Shown here in pieces: positions 30,517 through 38,529 of a stretch of 44,483 nucleotides of DNA. Both the position numbers and the translations under genes were made by a program. The notes below the pieces were generated by a model, which saw only the letters and a program-made list of their open reading frames with translations, was not told the DNA's origin and ran no database searches. The DNA comes from Chloroflexota bacterium (GTDB lineage: Bacteria > Chloroflexota > Dehalococcoidia > Lucifugimonadales > UBA3495), in contig VXOI01000126.1 of the NCBI GenBank assembly GCA_009840175.1, positions 1 through 44,483 on the forward strand, read 5' to 3'. Each line of letters starts with the position of its first letter. Position 1 is the stretch's first letter.

Positions 30517-30825
30517 ATGGCAGAAGCAGTTGTAAGCAGGGAAGAGATATACGAGGCTCTCAAGACAGTGTATGACCCGGAAATCCCGGTGAACGTGGTG
30601 GACTTGGGCCTGATTTACGATGTGCAGGTCAACGATTCGGACGTTTACGTGCAGATGACACTCACCTTCCCCGGCTGCGGGATGGGGCCGTACATCGGCC
30701 AACAGGCGGAATGGGCCATCCAGGAACTGGACGGCGTCGAGGAAGTGCAGATTGAGCTGGTCTTCGATCCCCCGTGGTCGCCGGACCTCATCAGCGAGGA
30801 AGCCCGGAACCAGTTGGGTATCTAG
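30517..30825 (+). CDS. MIP18/DUF59 family Fe-S assembly protein (SufT/PaaD-like)
   Basis: This 102-residue single-domain protein has the family hallmarks 'VYDPEIPVNVVDLGLIYDV' (DPE motif), 'MTLTFPGCGMGPYI' with the conserved cysteine in TxPGC, and 'VELVFDPPWSPDLIS' (the DPPW signature). The family assists iron-sulfur cluster assembly or transfer. It starts with ATG 30517 after AGGAGG. The downstream gene is an Mrp/NBP35 ATPase, the usual functional partner, 108 bp away. Here the cysteine of the TFPGC motif is kept even though the partner lacks its own cluster cysteines. Confidence 0.9.
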   Translation: MAEAVVSREEIYEALKTVYDPEIPVNVVDLGLIYDVQVNDSDVYVQMTLTFPGCGMGPYIGQQAEWAIQELDGVEEVQIELVFDPPWSPDLISEEARNQLGI

Positions 30826-30833
30826 CCTTCTTA

Positions 30834-30870
30834 TTCCCTCTCCCTCCGGGAGAGGGTTAGAATGGGGGCG
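30834..30870. repeat. REP-like GGGAGAGGG palindrome (family A, copy 7)
   Basis: TCCCTCTCCCTCCGGGAGAG, then GGTTAGAATGGGGGCG. It lies between the DUF59 and mrp genes. Confidence 0.8.
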
Positions 30871-30898
30871 TTCCCGAGTGGTCGCCATTCACCAACCA

Positions 30899-30926
30899 GT
30901 TCATCCTGAGCCTGCCGAAGGGCGAG
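30899..30926. repeat. TCCTGAGCCTGCCGAAGG repeat (family D, copy 2)
   Basis: TTCATCCTGAGCCTGCCGAA followed by GGGCGAG is a family D copy just upstream of the mrp start. Its GGCGAGAGAG end may serve as the ribosome site. Confidence 0.75.
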
Positions 30927-30933
30927 AGAGCTT

Positions 30934-31752
30934 ATGACCACCCCCCAGCAGAACGCGCAGAACGCGCGCCTGGAACAGATCAAGCGCAGTTGGCAGCAGA
31001 AACGCCAGATCGGAGAGCGACTGGGCAAGATCAAGACGAAGATCGGCGTATACAGCGGCAAGGGCGGCGTCGGCAAGACGACCGTGGCCGTGAACCTGGC
31101 GGTCACGCTGGCCAAGGAAGGCGCGCGGGTAGGCATCCTGGACGTTGACATTGACTGCCCCAACGTCACCAACGTACTGGCCGCCACCGCCAGGCCGGAC
31201 TACGTGGACGGGGAGATAATCCCGGCCGAGCAGTGGGGCGTCAAGGTCGTGTCAATGGCCTACTTCCAGGAGAACCAGGAGGAGGCCATCATCTGGCGCG
31301 GGCCGATGATTCACAATGCCATCAACCAGTTCCTCCAGAACACCGAGTGGGACGAGCTGGACTACCTGGTGGTTGACCTGCCGCCCGGCACCTCGGACTC
31401 GCCGCTGACGGTGATGCAGACGCTGCCGATGGACGGTTTCGTGGTGGTCAGCACGCCGCAGGACCTGGCGGTGCTGGACGCCAAGCGCTGCATCAACATG
31501 ATCCGCAAGCTGAACCTGAACGTGGTTGGAGTGGTGGAGAATTACACCGGAGACATCTTCGGGCAGGGCGGGGGGCGCGACCTGGCCGAAGAGGTGGATG
31601 CTCCCTACCTGGGCAACATGGCGCTGCGCTCCTCGTACCGCAACAACACCATGCCAACCGTGCTGGCCGACGAAGAAGTGCGGGAAGAGTACTCGGACAT
31701 CGCCGCAGAGTTGCGCCGCAGCCTCCGGGAGTTCGGACGCGAGGCCGCCTGA
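30934..31752 (+). CDS. Mrp/NBP35 family ATPase lacking the CxxC cluster motif
   Basis: This 272-residue protein has the deviant Walker A SGKGGVGKTT (residues 41-50), 'GILDVDIDCPNV' (Walker A prime), 'YLVVDLPPGTSDSPLT' (Walker B) and 'VVSTPQDLAVLDAKR'. These place it in the Mrp/NBP35 group that carries iron-sulfur clusters to target proteins. The expected CPxC segment between 'ENY/M' and 'IFGxGGG' is absent: residues 201-214 read VENYTGDIFGQGGG, a deletion rather than a substitution. The only cysteines are at 75 and about 186, so it cannot form the usual bridging 4Fe-4S cluster. It could be a scaffold acting with the DUF59 partner or a cluster-free ATPase. Confidence 0.9.
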   Translation: MTTPQQNAQNARLEQIKRSWQQKRQIGERLGKIKTKIGVYSGKGGVGKTTVAVNLAVTLAKEGARVGILDVDIDCPNVTNVLAATARPDYVDGEIIPAEQWGVKVVSMAYFQENQEEAIIWRGPMIHNAINQFLQNTEWDELDYLVVDLPPGTSDSPLTVMQTLPMDGFVVVSTPQDLAVLDAKRCINMIRKLNLNVVGVVENYTGDIFGQGGGRDLAEEVDAPYLGNMALRSSYRNNTMPTVLADEEVREEYSDIAAELRRSLREFGREAA

Positions 31753-31762
31753 ACAGATTGCT

Positions 31763-31832
31763 TAAACGCCGAGGGCGCAGAGGACGCCGAGATATGCTCA
31801 GGGGTTATTTCCCTGTGTAGTCTCGGCGTTTA
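31763..31832. repeat. CGCCGAG/CACAGAG-type repeat with inverted arms
   Basis: TAAACGCCGAG (31763-31773) and CTCGGCGTTTA (31822-31832) are perfect 11-nt inverted arms. The left side continues GGCGCAGAGGACGCCGAGA, a relative of the CACAGAG family at 4931-5370. Here no gene lies between the arms. It fills the gap between the convergent mrp and accDA genes and could act as a two-way terminator. Confidence 0.75.
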
Positions 31833-31840
31833 CTAATTCC

Positions 31841-33673
31841 TCAGTCATCGGTGGCGATGTAGGCTTCGTGAGGTTCTGGGTCGGCAACGCGCCTTCTGGT
31901 GGGGGGGCGCTCGCCAGCGGTAATGCTCATCAGCAGTTCGACTTCCCGCGTCATTGCTTCCTGGGAGTATTCGCTGGCCTCACCCATGCGACGGAACTTC
32001 CCGTAGCGGCGCTTCATCAGCTTGCCCTGAGAAGTCTTGGCCAGCTTGTTCAGTTCTCTCAGAATTGCGCCCTGAAGGGCCGTACCAGCGGCGCGAGGGT
32101 CGAGGTGTGAGCCGCCTTCGGGTTCCGGTATCACCTGGTCGGCAATGCCAAGGTCCACGCAGTCACGGGCAGTGAGCATGAGGGCGTCGGCTGCTTCGCG
32201 GTCCAGCAGCGGCTCGTGGAAAGCGCCAGCGAGATTGTGGTTCATGGAAATGGGGGAATAGACGGCGTACTGCTGCATCAGGATGCGGTCGGCCAGACCC
32301 AGGGCCAGCGCGCCCTCGCTGCCGCCTTCGCCGATGACGACTGACACGATGGGCGTCGGCACGTCGAGCATGGCCGAGAGGGTGCGGGCGATAGCGTTGC
32401 CGATGCCCTGCTCTTCCGCCTCCAGTCCCGGGTCTGCGCCCTGGGTGTCTACCAGGGTTATGAGCGGCAGCTTGAACCGGGAGGCCAGCCCAATGACCCG
32501 CTGCGCCTTGCGAAGGCCGTCGGGGTAGACGTGGTAACGCTCGCCTTCCATCAACGGACGCCGCTGCTGTCCGATGACCGCCACGGGGTGTCCGCACAGG
32601 TAACCGACGCCGGCTACGACGGAACGGTCGTCGCTGCTGAGCCGGTCGCCACGCAGCTCGATGAAGGGGTCGAGCATCTGGCGGAAGTAAGTAGCGGCGG
32701 CCGGGCGTTCCGAGTGGCGGACAGCGGCCAAAGCGGACCAGGGCTCCACCGGGGCACATTCCTCGTCGGCGCTCTTGAGCAAGTCGGATTGCTGGGCCTT
32801 GTCCTGCCTGCTCTTTTCCTTCTTCTCGCCCTGTAGAATCTGTAGCAGGGTGGACAAACGCGCCCGCAGGGCTTCGCGGTCGACCACGTTGTCGAGCAGG
32901 CCGTGACCTACGTGGGCCTCGGCGGTGTGGGCGTCCAGAGGCAGGGGTATGCTGGAACTTTCCCGCAGCGTCCGCAGGGGCGAGAGGCCGATGAGCGATT
33001 TGGGTTCGGCCAAGATGACGTCGGCGAGGTTGGCGAAGCTGGCGTAAGCCTGTCCGGTGGAGGGGTTGGCCAGGACGACGATGAAGGGCGCACCTTCGTC
33101 GCGCAGCCTGTTGGCAGCGGTCACCGTCTTCGCCATCTGCATCAGGGACAGCACACCCTCCTGGACCCGTACACCGCCGCCAGAGACCACGGCGACTACG
33201 GGAATGCCGCCCTTGGCAGCGGCTTCCAGCGCGGTAGCCACCTTCTCGCCTACGACGCTGCCCATGGTCCCGCCCATGAAGGAGAAATCAAGGACGATTA
33301 GGATTACGTCGGCGCCGTCAACCTTGCAACGCCCGGTGACCGCGGCCTCGGTGAGGCCGGTGCGGTTCTGGTCCTGGGCCAGCAGTTGCCCGTAGCGTCC
33401 CCGGTGGGCGAAGGACAGAGGGGCAACGGAGCTCAGATACTTGTGAGACTCTTTGAACGTTCCCCGGTCGGCCAGCAGTTCAATGCGCTCGCGGGCAGTG
33501 ATGGTGTAGTGGAAGCGGCAGAAGGGGCAGACGCGGGAGGTCAGGTAGGAGTGGGAATCCCGAATGAGTTCGTCGCAGTACAGGCAGCGGTCGTGAACCA
33601 CCGGCAAGCGAGTGCTTTCCTCGCCTTCGGCGCGTCCGAACAGGTGGACAAGGAAGTTCGCCAGATTCCGCAA
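31841..33673 (-). CDS. accDA: acetyl-CoA carboxylase carboxyltransferase, fused beta-alpha subunits
   Basis: One 610-residue chain carries both carboxyltransferase halves. The N-terminal AccD part has the zinc ribbon C30-x2-C33 ... C49-x2-C52, 'FMGGTMGSVVGEKV' and 'VSGGGVRVQEGVLSLMQM'. The C-terminal AccA part, from about residue 315, has 'FIELRGDRLSSDDRSVVAGVGYL', 'LVDTQGADPGLEAEEQGIGNAIA' and 'GEGGSEGALALGLADRILM'. Together they transfer CO2 from carboxybiotin to acetyl-CoA for fatty-acid synthesis. The linker near 290-315 is Lys/Glu-rich. No BCCP or AccC gene is adjacent. Fused AccDA is known in some Chloroflexi and other lineages. Confidence 0.93.
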   Translation of the reverse strand: MRNLANFLVHLFGRAEGEESTRLPVVHDRCLYCDELIRDSHSYLTSRVCPFCRFHYTITARERIELLADRGTFKESHKYLSSVAPLSFAHRGRYGQLLAQDQNRTGLTEAAVTGRCKVDGADVILIVLDFSFMGGTMGSVVGEKVATALEAAAKGGIPVVAVVSGGGVRVQEGVLSLMQMAKTVTAANRLRDEGAPFIVVLANPSTGQAYASFANLADVILAEPKSLIGLSPLRTLRESSSIPLPLDAHTAEAHVGHGLLDNVVDREALRARLSTLLQILQGEKKEKSRQDKAQQSDLLKSADEECAPVEPWSALAAVRHSERPAAATYFRQMLDPFIELRGDRLSSDDRSVVAGVGYLCGHPVAVIGQQRRPLMEGERYHVYPDGLRKAQRVIGLASRFKLPLITLVDTQGADPGLEAEEQGIGNAIARTLSAMLDVPTPIVSVVIGEGGSEGALALGLADRILMQQYAVYSPISMNHNLAGAFHEPLLDREAADALMLTARDCVDLGIADQVIPEPEGGSHLDPRAAGTALQGAILRELNKLAKTSQGKLMKRRYGKFRRMGEASEYSQEAMTREVELLMSITAGERPPTRRRVADPEPHEAYIATDD

Positions 33674-34056
33674 GTCCCCTCCGGCGGAATGCTACAAGTA
33701 ATCGGATCGGCAGTACGTTAGGCTTATACCAGCTTTATGATACTAGGCTTTAGTGAGGATTGTAATACTTCCGGGAGTCATCATCCGCTCATTAGGGCGG
33801 GCGAGATCCTTCTGCGCAACCCGTTCGTCCTTCGACAAGCCCTGGATGAATGATTTGGAAGCTCTGAGAGAACACTTGGGCATTGTCCCACACTCTCAGG
33901 CGCGATTGCGCTGAAGTCATTGTACCGGGAAGATACTGCCCGGATGTTTCGATTGCGTTAAGCTCTTTATTCGCCTACACTCGCGCCAGCGAAGGGAGGC
34001 TGCTTCTTTCGCAACCGAAAGGCACCTGGACGCAAATAAAGAGCCGGGAGGCGCGC
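33674..34056. other. intergenic region between divergent accDA and the GatC-like gene
   Basis: No gene is seen. It contains a family D repeat TTCGTCCTTCGACAAGCC (33824-33850). A weak promoter candidate for the plus-strand genes is TTGCGT (33953-33958), a 17-nt spacer and TACACT (33976-33981). A small hairpin CCGGG/CCCGG lies at about 33926-33944. Confidence 0.55.
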
Positions 34057-34275
34057 ATGAGTGTTTCCAATGAGACATTGCAGGCAATAATCCGCGAATA
34101 CAACGGGTTTGAGCTTTCGGCCGAGGAGTTGGAGTTGGTGCGCCCAGAGATTGACTTCTACCTGGAGCAACTAGCGATTCTGGACGACCTGGACCTTTCC
34201 GACACAATGTCCGGGAGATTGCTGCGTATGCCATCTTCCGACGAATCTTCGGCGCGCCAGCAAGGAGGTGAATAG
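34057..34275 (+). CDS. GatC-like small subunit of an amidase pair
   Basis: This 72-residue protein has 'NGFELSAEELELVRPEIDFYLEQLAILDDLDLSD', resembling the N-terminal helix pair and acidic loop of GatC and of the small AtzG-type amidase partners. It is shorter than typical GatC (about 95). The ATG at 34057 follows GGGAGGCGCGC. The amidase gene starts 2 bp after its stop, with GGAGGTGA inside its last codons acting as the ribosome site for the next gene, so the two are tightly coupled. No GatB is present, so a tRNA-amidotransferase role is not supported here. It is a weakly conserved family and the assignment relies on context. Confidence 0.65.
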   Translation: MSVSNETLQAIIREYNGFELSAEELELVRPEIDFYLEQLAILDDLDLSDTMSGRLLRMPSSDESSARQQGGE

Positions 34276-34277
34276 CC

Positions 34278-35708
34278 ATGGCAGGGAATGAACTGCTGTC
34301 ATCCACCATATCCCAACTCGCCGGGCGGATCCGCTCAGGGGAAGTGTCGCCCGTGGACGTGACCGAGGCTGCCTTGTCCCAAGCGAGGGCCATGCAGCCA
34401 ACGCTCAACTCCTTCATCACCCTGCTGGAAGACCAGGCAATGGCCCAGGCAAGGGAGGAAGAGGCAGCCATCGCCCGTGGGGAATTCAAGGGGCCGCTGC
34501 AAGGCATACCCATCGGCATCAAGGACAACCTGGCCACCGCCGGCATCCGCACCACGCTGGGAACCAAGGTACTGTCGGACAATGTCCCGGAAGAGGACTG
34601 CGAGGCGGTGCGCCGCTGTCGGGCCGCCGGAGCGGTGATTCTGGGTAAGGAGAACCTGGAGGAATTTGCCGCCGGTGCCACGTCAAACAACCCCCACTTC
34701 GGCGCGGTGCGCAACCCGTGGGGCACCGACCACGTTCCGGGCGGTTCCAGCGGAGGCGGAGGAGCCAACGTGGCCGCCGAAGTGACCTTTGCTTCGCTGG
34801 GAACCGACCTGGGCGGCTCGGTGCGGCTGCCGGGCGCGTTCTGCGGCGTGGTTGGCCTGAAGCAGACCTTCGGGCGGGTCAGCCAACGGGGACTGCTGGT
34901 AACCAGCTTCAACGGCGACCACATCGGTCCGATGACCCGTTCGGTGGCCGACAGCGCAATCATGCTGCAAGCGATGGCCGGGCATGACCCGCTGGATCCC
35001 AGCACGGTGCCGGTGCCGGTTCCAGACTACTACGCTTCCCTGGGCAGGGGCGTCGAGGGCCTGCGATTGGGCGTGCCGTCGAACTACTACTTCGAGGACC
35101 TGGAACCGGACGTGGAGGACGCGGTGAACCGGGCGATTGCCGCACTGGAAGAACTGGGAGCGGTGACGGTTCCGGTGGAACTGCCGATGATGAAGTACAT
35201 CGGCGCGGTTCGGATGGCGGCCATGGCCGACTCCATCGTCACCCACGAGCCGTTCCTGCGGGAGAGCCGCGACGACTACGGACCCGACACACTGTACCGC
35301 ACCCTGGGCGGGCAGTTCGTCCTCGGCCACCACTACTCCAAGGCAATGAAGGCGCAGCGGCTGATCCAGGAAGAATACGCCCGCGTTTTGCAGGGCGTGG
35401 ACCTCATCGTGACGCCGACCACGCCGCTGGTCGCGCCTCGCATTGATGCCGCTTACGTTGACTATTGCGGCGAGACGCACCGGGTGCGCGGTCCCGGCTC
35501 CGGGCTGGTATCGCGCAACACCAGCCCACTCAACGCCACCGGGCACCCGGCCATAACGCTGCCCTGCGGCCTGAACCACAACGGACTGCCCATCGGTTTG
35601 CAGTTCATAGCCGCCGGGTTCCGCGAAGACCTGCTCTTCCAGGCGGCGGCAGCCTATGAGGCAGTGTCGCCGACGCAGGGCCGACGACCGCCAGTGCTGG
35701 GAGGTTAG
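34278..35708 (+). CDS. amidase (amidase-signature family, GatA-like)
   Basis: This 476-residue protein has the complete catalytic set Lys82 ('PIGIKDN'), cis-Ser in GGSSGG (about residue 157) and nucleophile Ser181 in 'TDLGGSVR', plus 'GLKQTFGRVSQRGLL'. It resembles GatA and the amidases that pair with a GatC/AtzG-like small protein. The substrate is not known. It is coupled to the 72-residue upstream gene. It differs strongly from the amidase at 2166-3569, so the two are not recent duplicates. A family B repeat begins 14 bp after its stop. Confidence 0.9.
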   Translation: MAGNELLSSTISQLAGRIRSGEVSPVDVTEAALSQARAMQPTLNSFITLLEDQAMAQAREEEAAIARGEFKGPLQGIPIGIKDNLATAGIRTTLGTKVLSDNVPEEDCEAVRRCRAAGAVILGKENLEEFAAGATSNNPHFGAVRNPWGTDHVPGGSSGGGGANVAAEVTFASLGTDLGGSVRLPGAFCGVVGLKQTFGRVSQRGLLVTSFNGDHIGPMTRSVADSAIMLQAMAGHDPLDPSTVPVPVPDYYASLGRGVEGLRLGVPSNYYFEDLEPDVEDAVNRAIAALEELGAVTVPVELPMMKYIGAVRMAAMADSIVTHEPFLRESRDDYGPDTLYRTLGGQFVLGHHYSKAMKAQRLIQEEYARVLQGVDLIVTPTTPLVAPRIDAAYVDYCGETHRVRGPGSGLVSRNTSPLNATGHPAITLPCGLNHNGLPIGLQFIAAGFREDLLFQAAAAYEAVSPTQGRRPPVLGG

Positions 35709-35721
35709 CCGGGCGCTTGCC

Positions 35722-35750
35722 CTGGATTCCCGCTTTCGCGGGGATGACGG
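35722..35750. repeat. GGATTCCCGC-TTTC-GCGGGGATGACGG repeat (family B, copy 3)
   Basis: The same palindrome as at 28433 with one changed base (GGGGATG for GGGAATG). It lies between the amidase and dienelactone hydrolase genes. Confidence 0.85.
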
Positions 35751-35827
35751 ATTCAACCCGTGTTAAAATTCGGGCGCAATATGGCAGGATTGAGAATCCG
35801 CCGCCATACAGAAAAAGGAGAGAAGAA

Positions 35828-36553
35828 ATGCCGGCAAGCTGGGTTGACATCAACGTTTCTGACGGCAGCACCATGGAAGGGTATCTGACTCAACCGGAGG
35901 GCGACGGCAGCCACCCCGCCGTTGTCGTGATCCAGGAAATCTGGGGCGTAAACTCGCACATCCAGTCGGTGGCCGACCGGCTGCCGGAGCTGGGGTACGT
36001 GGGGCTGGCTCCGGCCATGTTCCACCGCTCGGGACGGATGATTACCGGGCTTCACACGGAATTCCCCCTGGCCATCGAGCGAATGCAGCAATGCACCGAC
36101 GCTGGCATCGTGGCCGATGCCACCGCCGCTGTGAACTATCTGAAGAGCCAATCGTTCGTGAACGGCAAGATAGGCATCGTCGGGTTCTGCTTCGGCGGGC
36201 GCGTTGCTTACCTGGCGGCCTGCACCATCTCAGACCTGTCGGCCTCGGTGGTGTTCTACGGCGGCAACATCGGCGTCGCCCTGGGCGACGGGCAGACTCC
36301 GCTGGAGCAGACGGGCAATATCAACTGCCCGGTGCTGGGGCTGTTCGGCGAAGAGGACGCCAATCCGACCCCGGACTTCGTGAACGAGATAGACGCCGAA
36401 ATGACGCGGCTGGAGAAGGCGCACGAGTTTCACCAGTATGCTGGAGCGGGCCACGGCTTCCACTGCGAAGGGCGGCCCGCGGGCTACCGTCCCGAAGCTG
36501 CTCAGGACGCCTGGGGCAAGGCGATGGCCTGGTTCGAAGCGAACCTGAAGTAA
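35828..36553 (+). CDS. dienelactone hydrolase family protein
   Basis: This 241-residue alpha/beta hydrolase has the dienelactone hydrolase triad: nucleophile Cys121 in 'GFCFGGR', Asp177 in 'GEEDANPTPD' and His209 in 'GAGHGF', with the helper Glu37 in 'QEIWG'. The family opens enol-lactones or related esters; the actual substrate is unknown. I start at ATG 35828, 7 nt after AAGGAG. It has no obvious catabolic partner genes nearby. A perfect hairpin follows at 36585. Confidence 0.92.
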   Translation: MPASWVDINVSDGSTMEGYLTQPEGDGSHPAVVVIQEIWGVNSHIQSVADRLPELGYVGLAPAMFHRSGRMITGLHTEFPLAIERMQQCTDAGIVADATAAVNYLKSQSFVNGKIGIVGFCFGGRVAYLAACTISDLSASVVFYGGNIGVALGDGQTPLEQTGNINCPVLGLFGEEDANPTPDFVNEIDAEMTRLEKAHEFHQYAGAGHGFHCEGRPAGYRPEAAQDAWGKAMAWFEANLK

Positions 36554-36584
36554 CTTGCAAACCAACGGTCGCTCGGATGAACCA

Positions 36585-36620
36585 AGGGGCAGGATCAAGT
36601 CCTGCCCCTACTCTGTTTCC
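36585..36620. terminator. intrinsic terminator between convergent genes
   Basis: AGGGGCAGGA (36585-36594) pairs perfectly with TCCTGCCCCT (36600-36609) around TCAAG, followed by ACTCTGTTT. It serves the dienelactone hydrolase gene and possibly the convergent SDR gene. Confidence 0.75.
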
Positions 36621-36637
36621 AGAAATCCTATCCGTAG

Positions 36638-37429
36638 TTACATCACCGAGCGCACCACGCCGCCGTCAACGAGGATGGTCGTGCCGGTGACGTAGGTGTT
36701 CTTGTCGGAGCAGAGGTAGGCCACAAAGTCGCCCAACTCTTCAGGGCGTCCGAATCGCCCCACCGGAATGCGGGAGGCTCCCGCTTCCAAGACCGAATCG
36801 AGGTCCTGTCCGGTTTCTTCGGAGCGAGTCTCGAAGATGTGGCGCATCCGCTCCGTCATCAGGAAGCCGGGAGCGACGTTGTTGACCAGAACGTTGTCGC
36901 GGCCCACTTCGTCGGCCAGACTCTTGGCGTAGGCCACCGCGCCCATGCGGGTGACGCCGGAGGTTACCAGGTTGTCTATGGGCTGGTAGACGGTGGAAGC
37001 CAGGATGTTGACGATGCGGCCCCATTTCCGTTCCCTCATGTGGGGCGTGGCTTCGCGGCCCATGCGGATGAAGAAAGACAGGGCCATGTCCATGGAGCGG
37101 CTCCAGGTTTCCTCGTCGGTATCCGTAGCCCTACCGGACGGGGGACCGCCGGAGTTGGCGACGGCTATGTCCAACCGCCCATAGTGGTCTATGGCGGACT
37201 GAATCAACCGCTGTATGTCTTCGAGCCGGGACAGGTCAGCAGGAACGGCCAGAACCTCGGCACCCGTGGCCGCGCGAATCTCAGCGGCGGCCTGCTCCAG
37301 TTCTTCTGCGTTACGGCTGCATATCACCAGATTCGCGCCTTCCTGAGCCAGCGAATCGGCGCAGGCGCGACCCAGTCCCTTGCTGCCGCCTCCGATGACG
37401 GCCACTCTGCCGGTCAATCCCAGGTCCAT
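36638..37429 (-). CDS. SDR family oxidoreductase with an altered active site
   Basis: This 263-residue short-chain dehydrogenase has the cofactor motif 'GGGSKGLGR' (residues 13-21), 'SRNAEELEQAAAEI', 'VPADLSR', 'VANSGGPP' in place of NNAG, and 'APGFLMTERM'. The usual catalytic Ser-Tyr-x3-Lys is not present in normal form. After the conserved 'NILASTVYQP', the YxxxK position reads TSGVTRMG, an SxxxR arrangement known in a divergent FabG-like subgroup. It may therefore be a reductase with changed chemistry or a non-catalytic form. It is single and read toward the dienelactone hydrolase gene. Confidence 0.88.
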   Translation of the reverse strand: MDLGLTGRVAVIGGGSKGLGRACADSLAQEGANLVICSRNAEELEQAAAEIRAATGAEVLAVPADLSRLEDIQRLIQSAIDHYGRLDIAVANSGGPPSGRATDTDEETWSRSMDMALSFFIRMGREATPHMRERKWGRIVNILASTVYQPIDNLVTSGVTRMGAVAYAKSLADEVGRDNVLVNNVAPGFLMTERMRHIFETRSEETGQDLDSVLEAGASRIPVGRFGRPEELGDFVAYLCSDKNTYVTGTTILVDGGVVRSVM

Positions 37430-37527
37430 AATGCGCCCTCCCGCTGCCTGATTGCCGCTATGCTACCAAGTGAGGGGATGCTGTGGCAATTGGGAACGCT
37501 CCCACCACCTGCCTTCGCGGGGGCAGG

Positions 37528-37560
37528 CCCTAACCCTCCCCGGGGAGAGAGAGGGAACCT
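37528..37560. repeat. REP-like repeat (family A, copy 8)
   Basis: GGCCCTAACCCTCCCCGGGG followed by AGAGAGAGGGAACC. A separate hairpin CCTGCCTTCGCGGGGGCAGG lies just before it (about 37508-37527). Confidence 0.75.
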
Positions 37561-37623
37561 TGTATGTTGACACTGCATGGGGGCCGCCCTAATATGGCGC
37601 AAATTTCGCGCGGGCCTTTCCAC

Positions 37624-37655
37624 GGGCTCAGGCCTTTCGACAGGCTCAGGACAGG
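37624..37655. repeat. CCTTTCGACAGGCTCAGGACAGG repeat (family D, copy 4)
   Basis: GGGCTCAGGCCTTTCGACAG then GCTCAGGACAGG is the clearest copy of the family. It ends 12 bp before the GTG start of the DUF6282 gene. Confidence 0.85.
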
Positions 37656-37667
37656 TTAGGGGGCGCC

Positions 37668-38510
37668 GTGAGCAATGTTGACCGTATCCTGGAGGGCGCA
37701 GTTGACATCCACGTTAACTTCGGGCCGGACCCGAAGGTGGAGCGACGCGCCGGCGCCATCGAGGTGGCACAGCAGGCCAAGGAAATGGGGATGCAGGGGC
37801 TTGTGCTGAAGAGCCACGAATACCCGACGCATCCGGTGGCCTTCACGGCGACCCAGGCAGTGCCGGGCATAACGATGGTGGGCGGAATTTCGTTGAATGT
37901 GGAAGTGGGCGGACTGAACCCCATGGCGGTTGAAGCAACAGCGCAGATGGGTGGCCGAGTCGTCTGGATGCCCACCTATTCCGCCCGTGCCGACCGCGAA
38001 AGCAAGGGCCTGAACGGTGGCATTCATCTACGGGATGAAGAGGGCCGCCTGCTGCCAGAGGTGTATTCCATACTGGAAGTCATCAGGTCTCACGACATGG
38101 TGCTGGCGACAGGGCGCATTTCCACTGCGGAAAGCATGGAACTGGTACGCCAGGCCCGCGACATGAACATCGGGCGTATCGTGGTCACCCACGGCACGAC
38201 CATGGCGTACTGGACGGGAATGACGGTGGGAGATATGGAGGCCCTAGCCGATATGGGGGCGTTCATAGAACACTGCATCCACGTGATGATGCCCACAACC
38301 TACCGGATGGACCCCCGGGAGCTGGCCAGAGCCATAACCAGCATCGGCCCGGAGAAGTGCATCCTCAGCACGAATTTCGGACAGGACTTTCACCCCATGC
38401 CCGCCGAGGGGATGCGCATGGGCATAGCCACGATGCTAAGGTCGGGCCTGGAGGAAGTGGAAGCGGGGATTCTGGTGAAGGACAACCCGTCGCGGCTGCT
38501 GGGGCTGTAA
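37668..38510 (+). CDS. DUF6282 family protein (amidohydrolase-like)
   Basis: This 280-residue protein opens with 'ILEGAVDIHVNFGPDPKVERRAGAIEVAQQA', where DIHxxxGPDP is the DUF6282 signature. It resembles the first metal-binding strand of the amidohydrolase superfamily with the second histidine lost. A histidine in 'VVTHGTTMAYW' (near residue 170) and 'CILSTNFGQDFHPMPAEG' (DxxH-like, near 240) may complete a metal site. A metal-dependent hydrolase is plausible, but no reaction is known. The start is GTG 37668, preceded by TTAGGGGGC. It ends 19 bp before the convergent tilS. Confidence 0.82.
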   Translation: MSNVDRILEGAVDIHVNFGPDPKVERRAGAIEVAQQAKEMGMQGLVLKSHEYPTHPVAFTATQAVPGITMVGGISLNVEVGGLNPMAVEATAQMGGRVVWMPTYSARADRESKGLNGGIHLRDEEGRLLPEVYSILEVIRSHDMVLATGRISTAESMELVRQARDMNIGRIVVTHGTTMAYWTGMTVGDMEALADMGAFIEHCIHVMMPTTYRMDPRELARAITSIGPEKCILSTNFGQDFHPMPAEGMRMGIATMLRSGLEEVEAGILVKDNPSRLLGL

Positions 38511-38529
38511 GAAAGAAGTATCAACGCCG

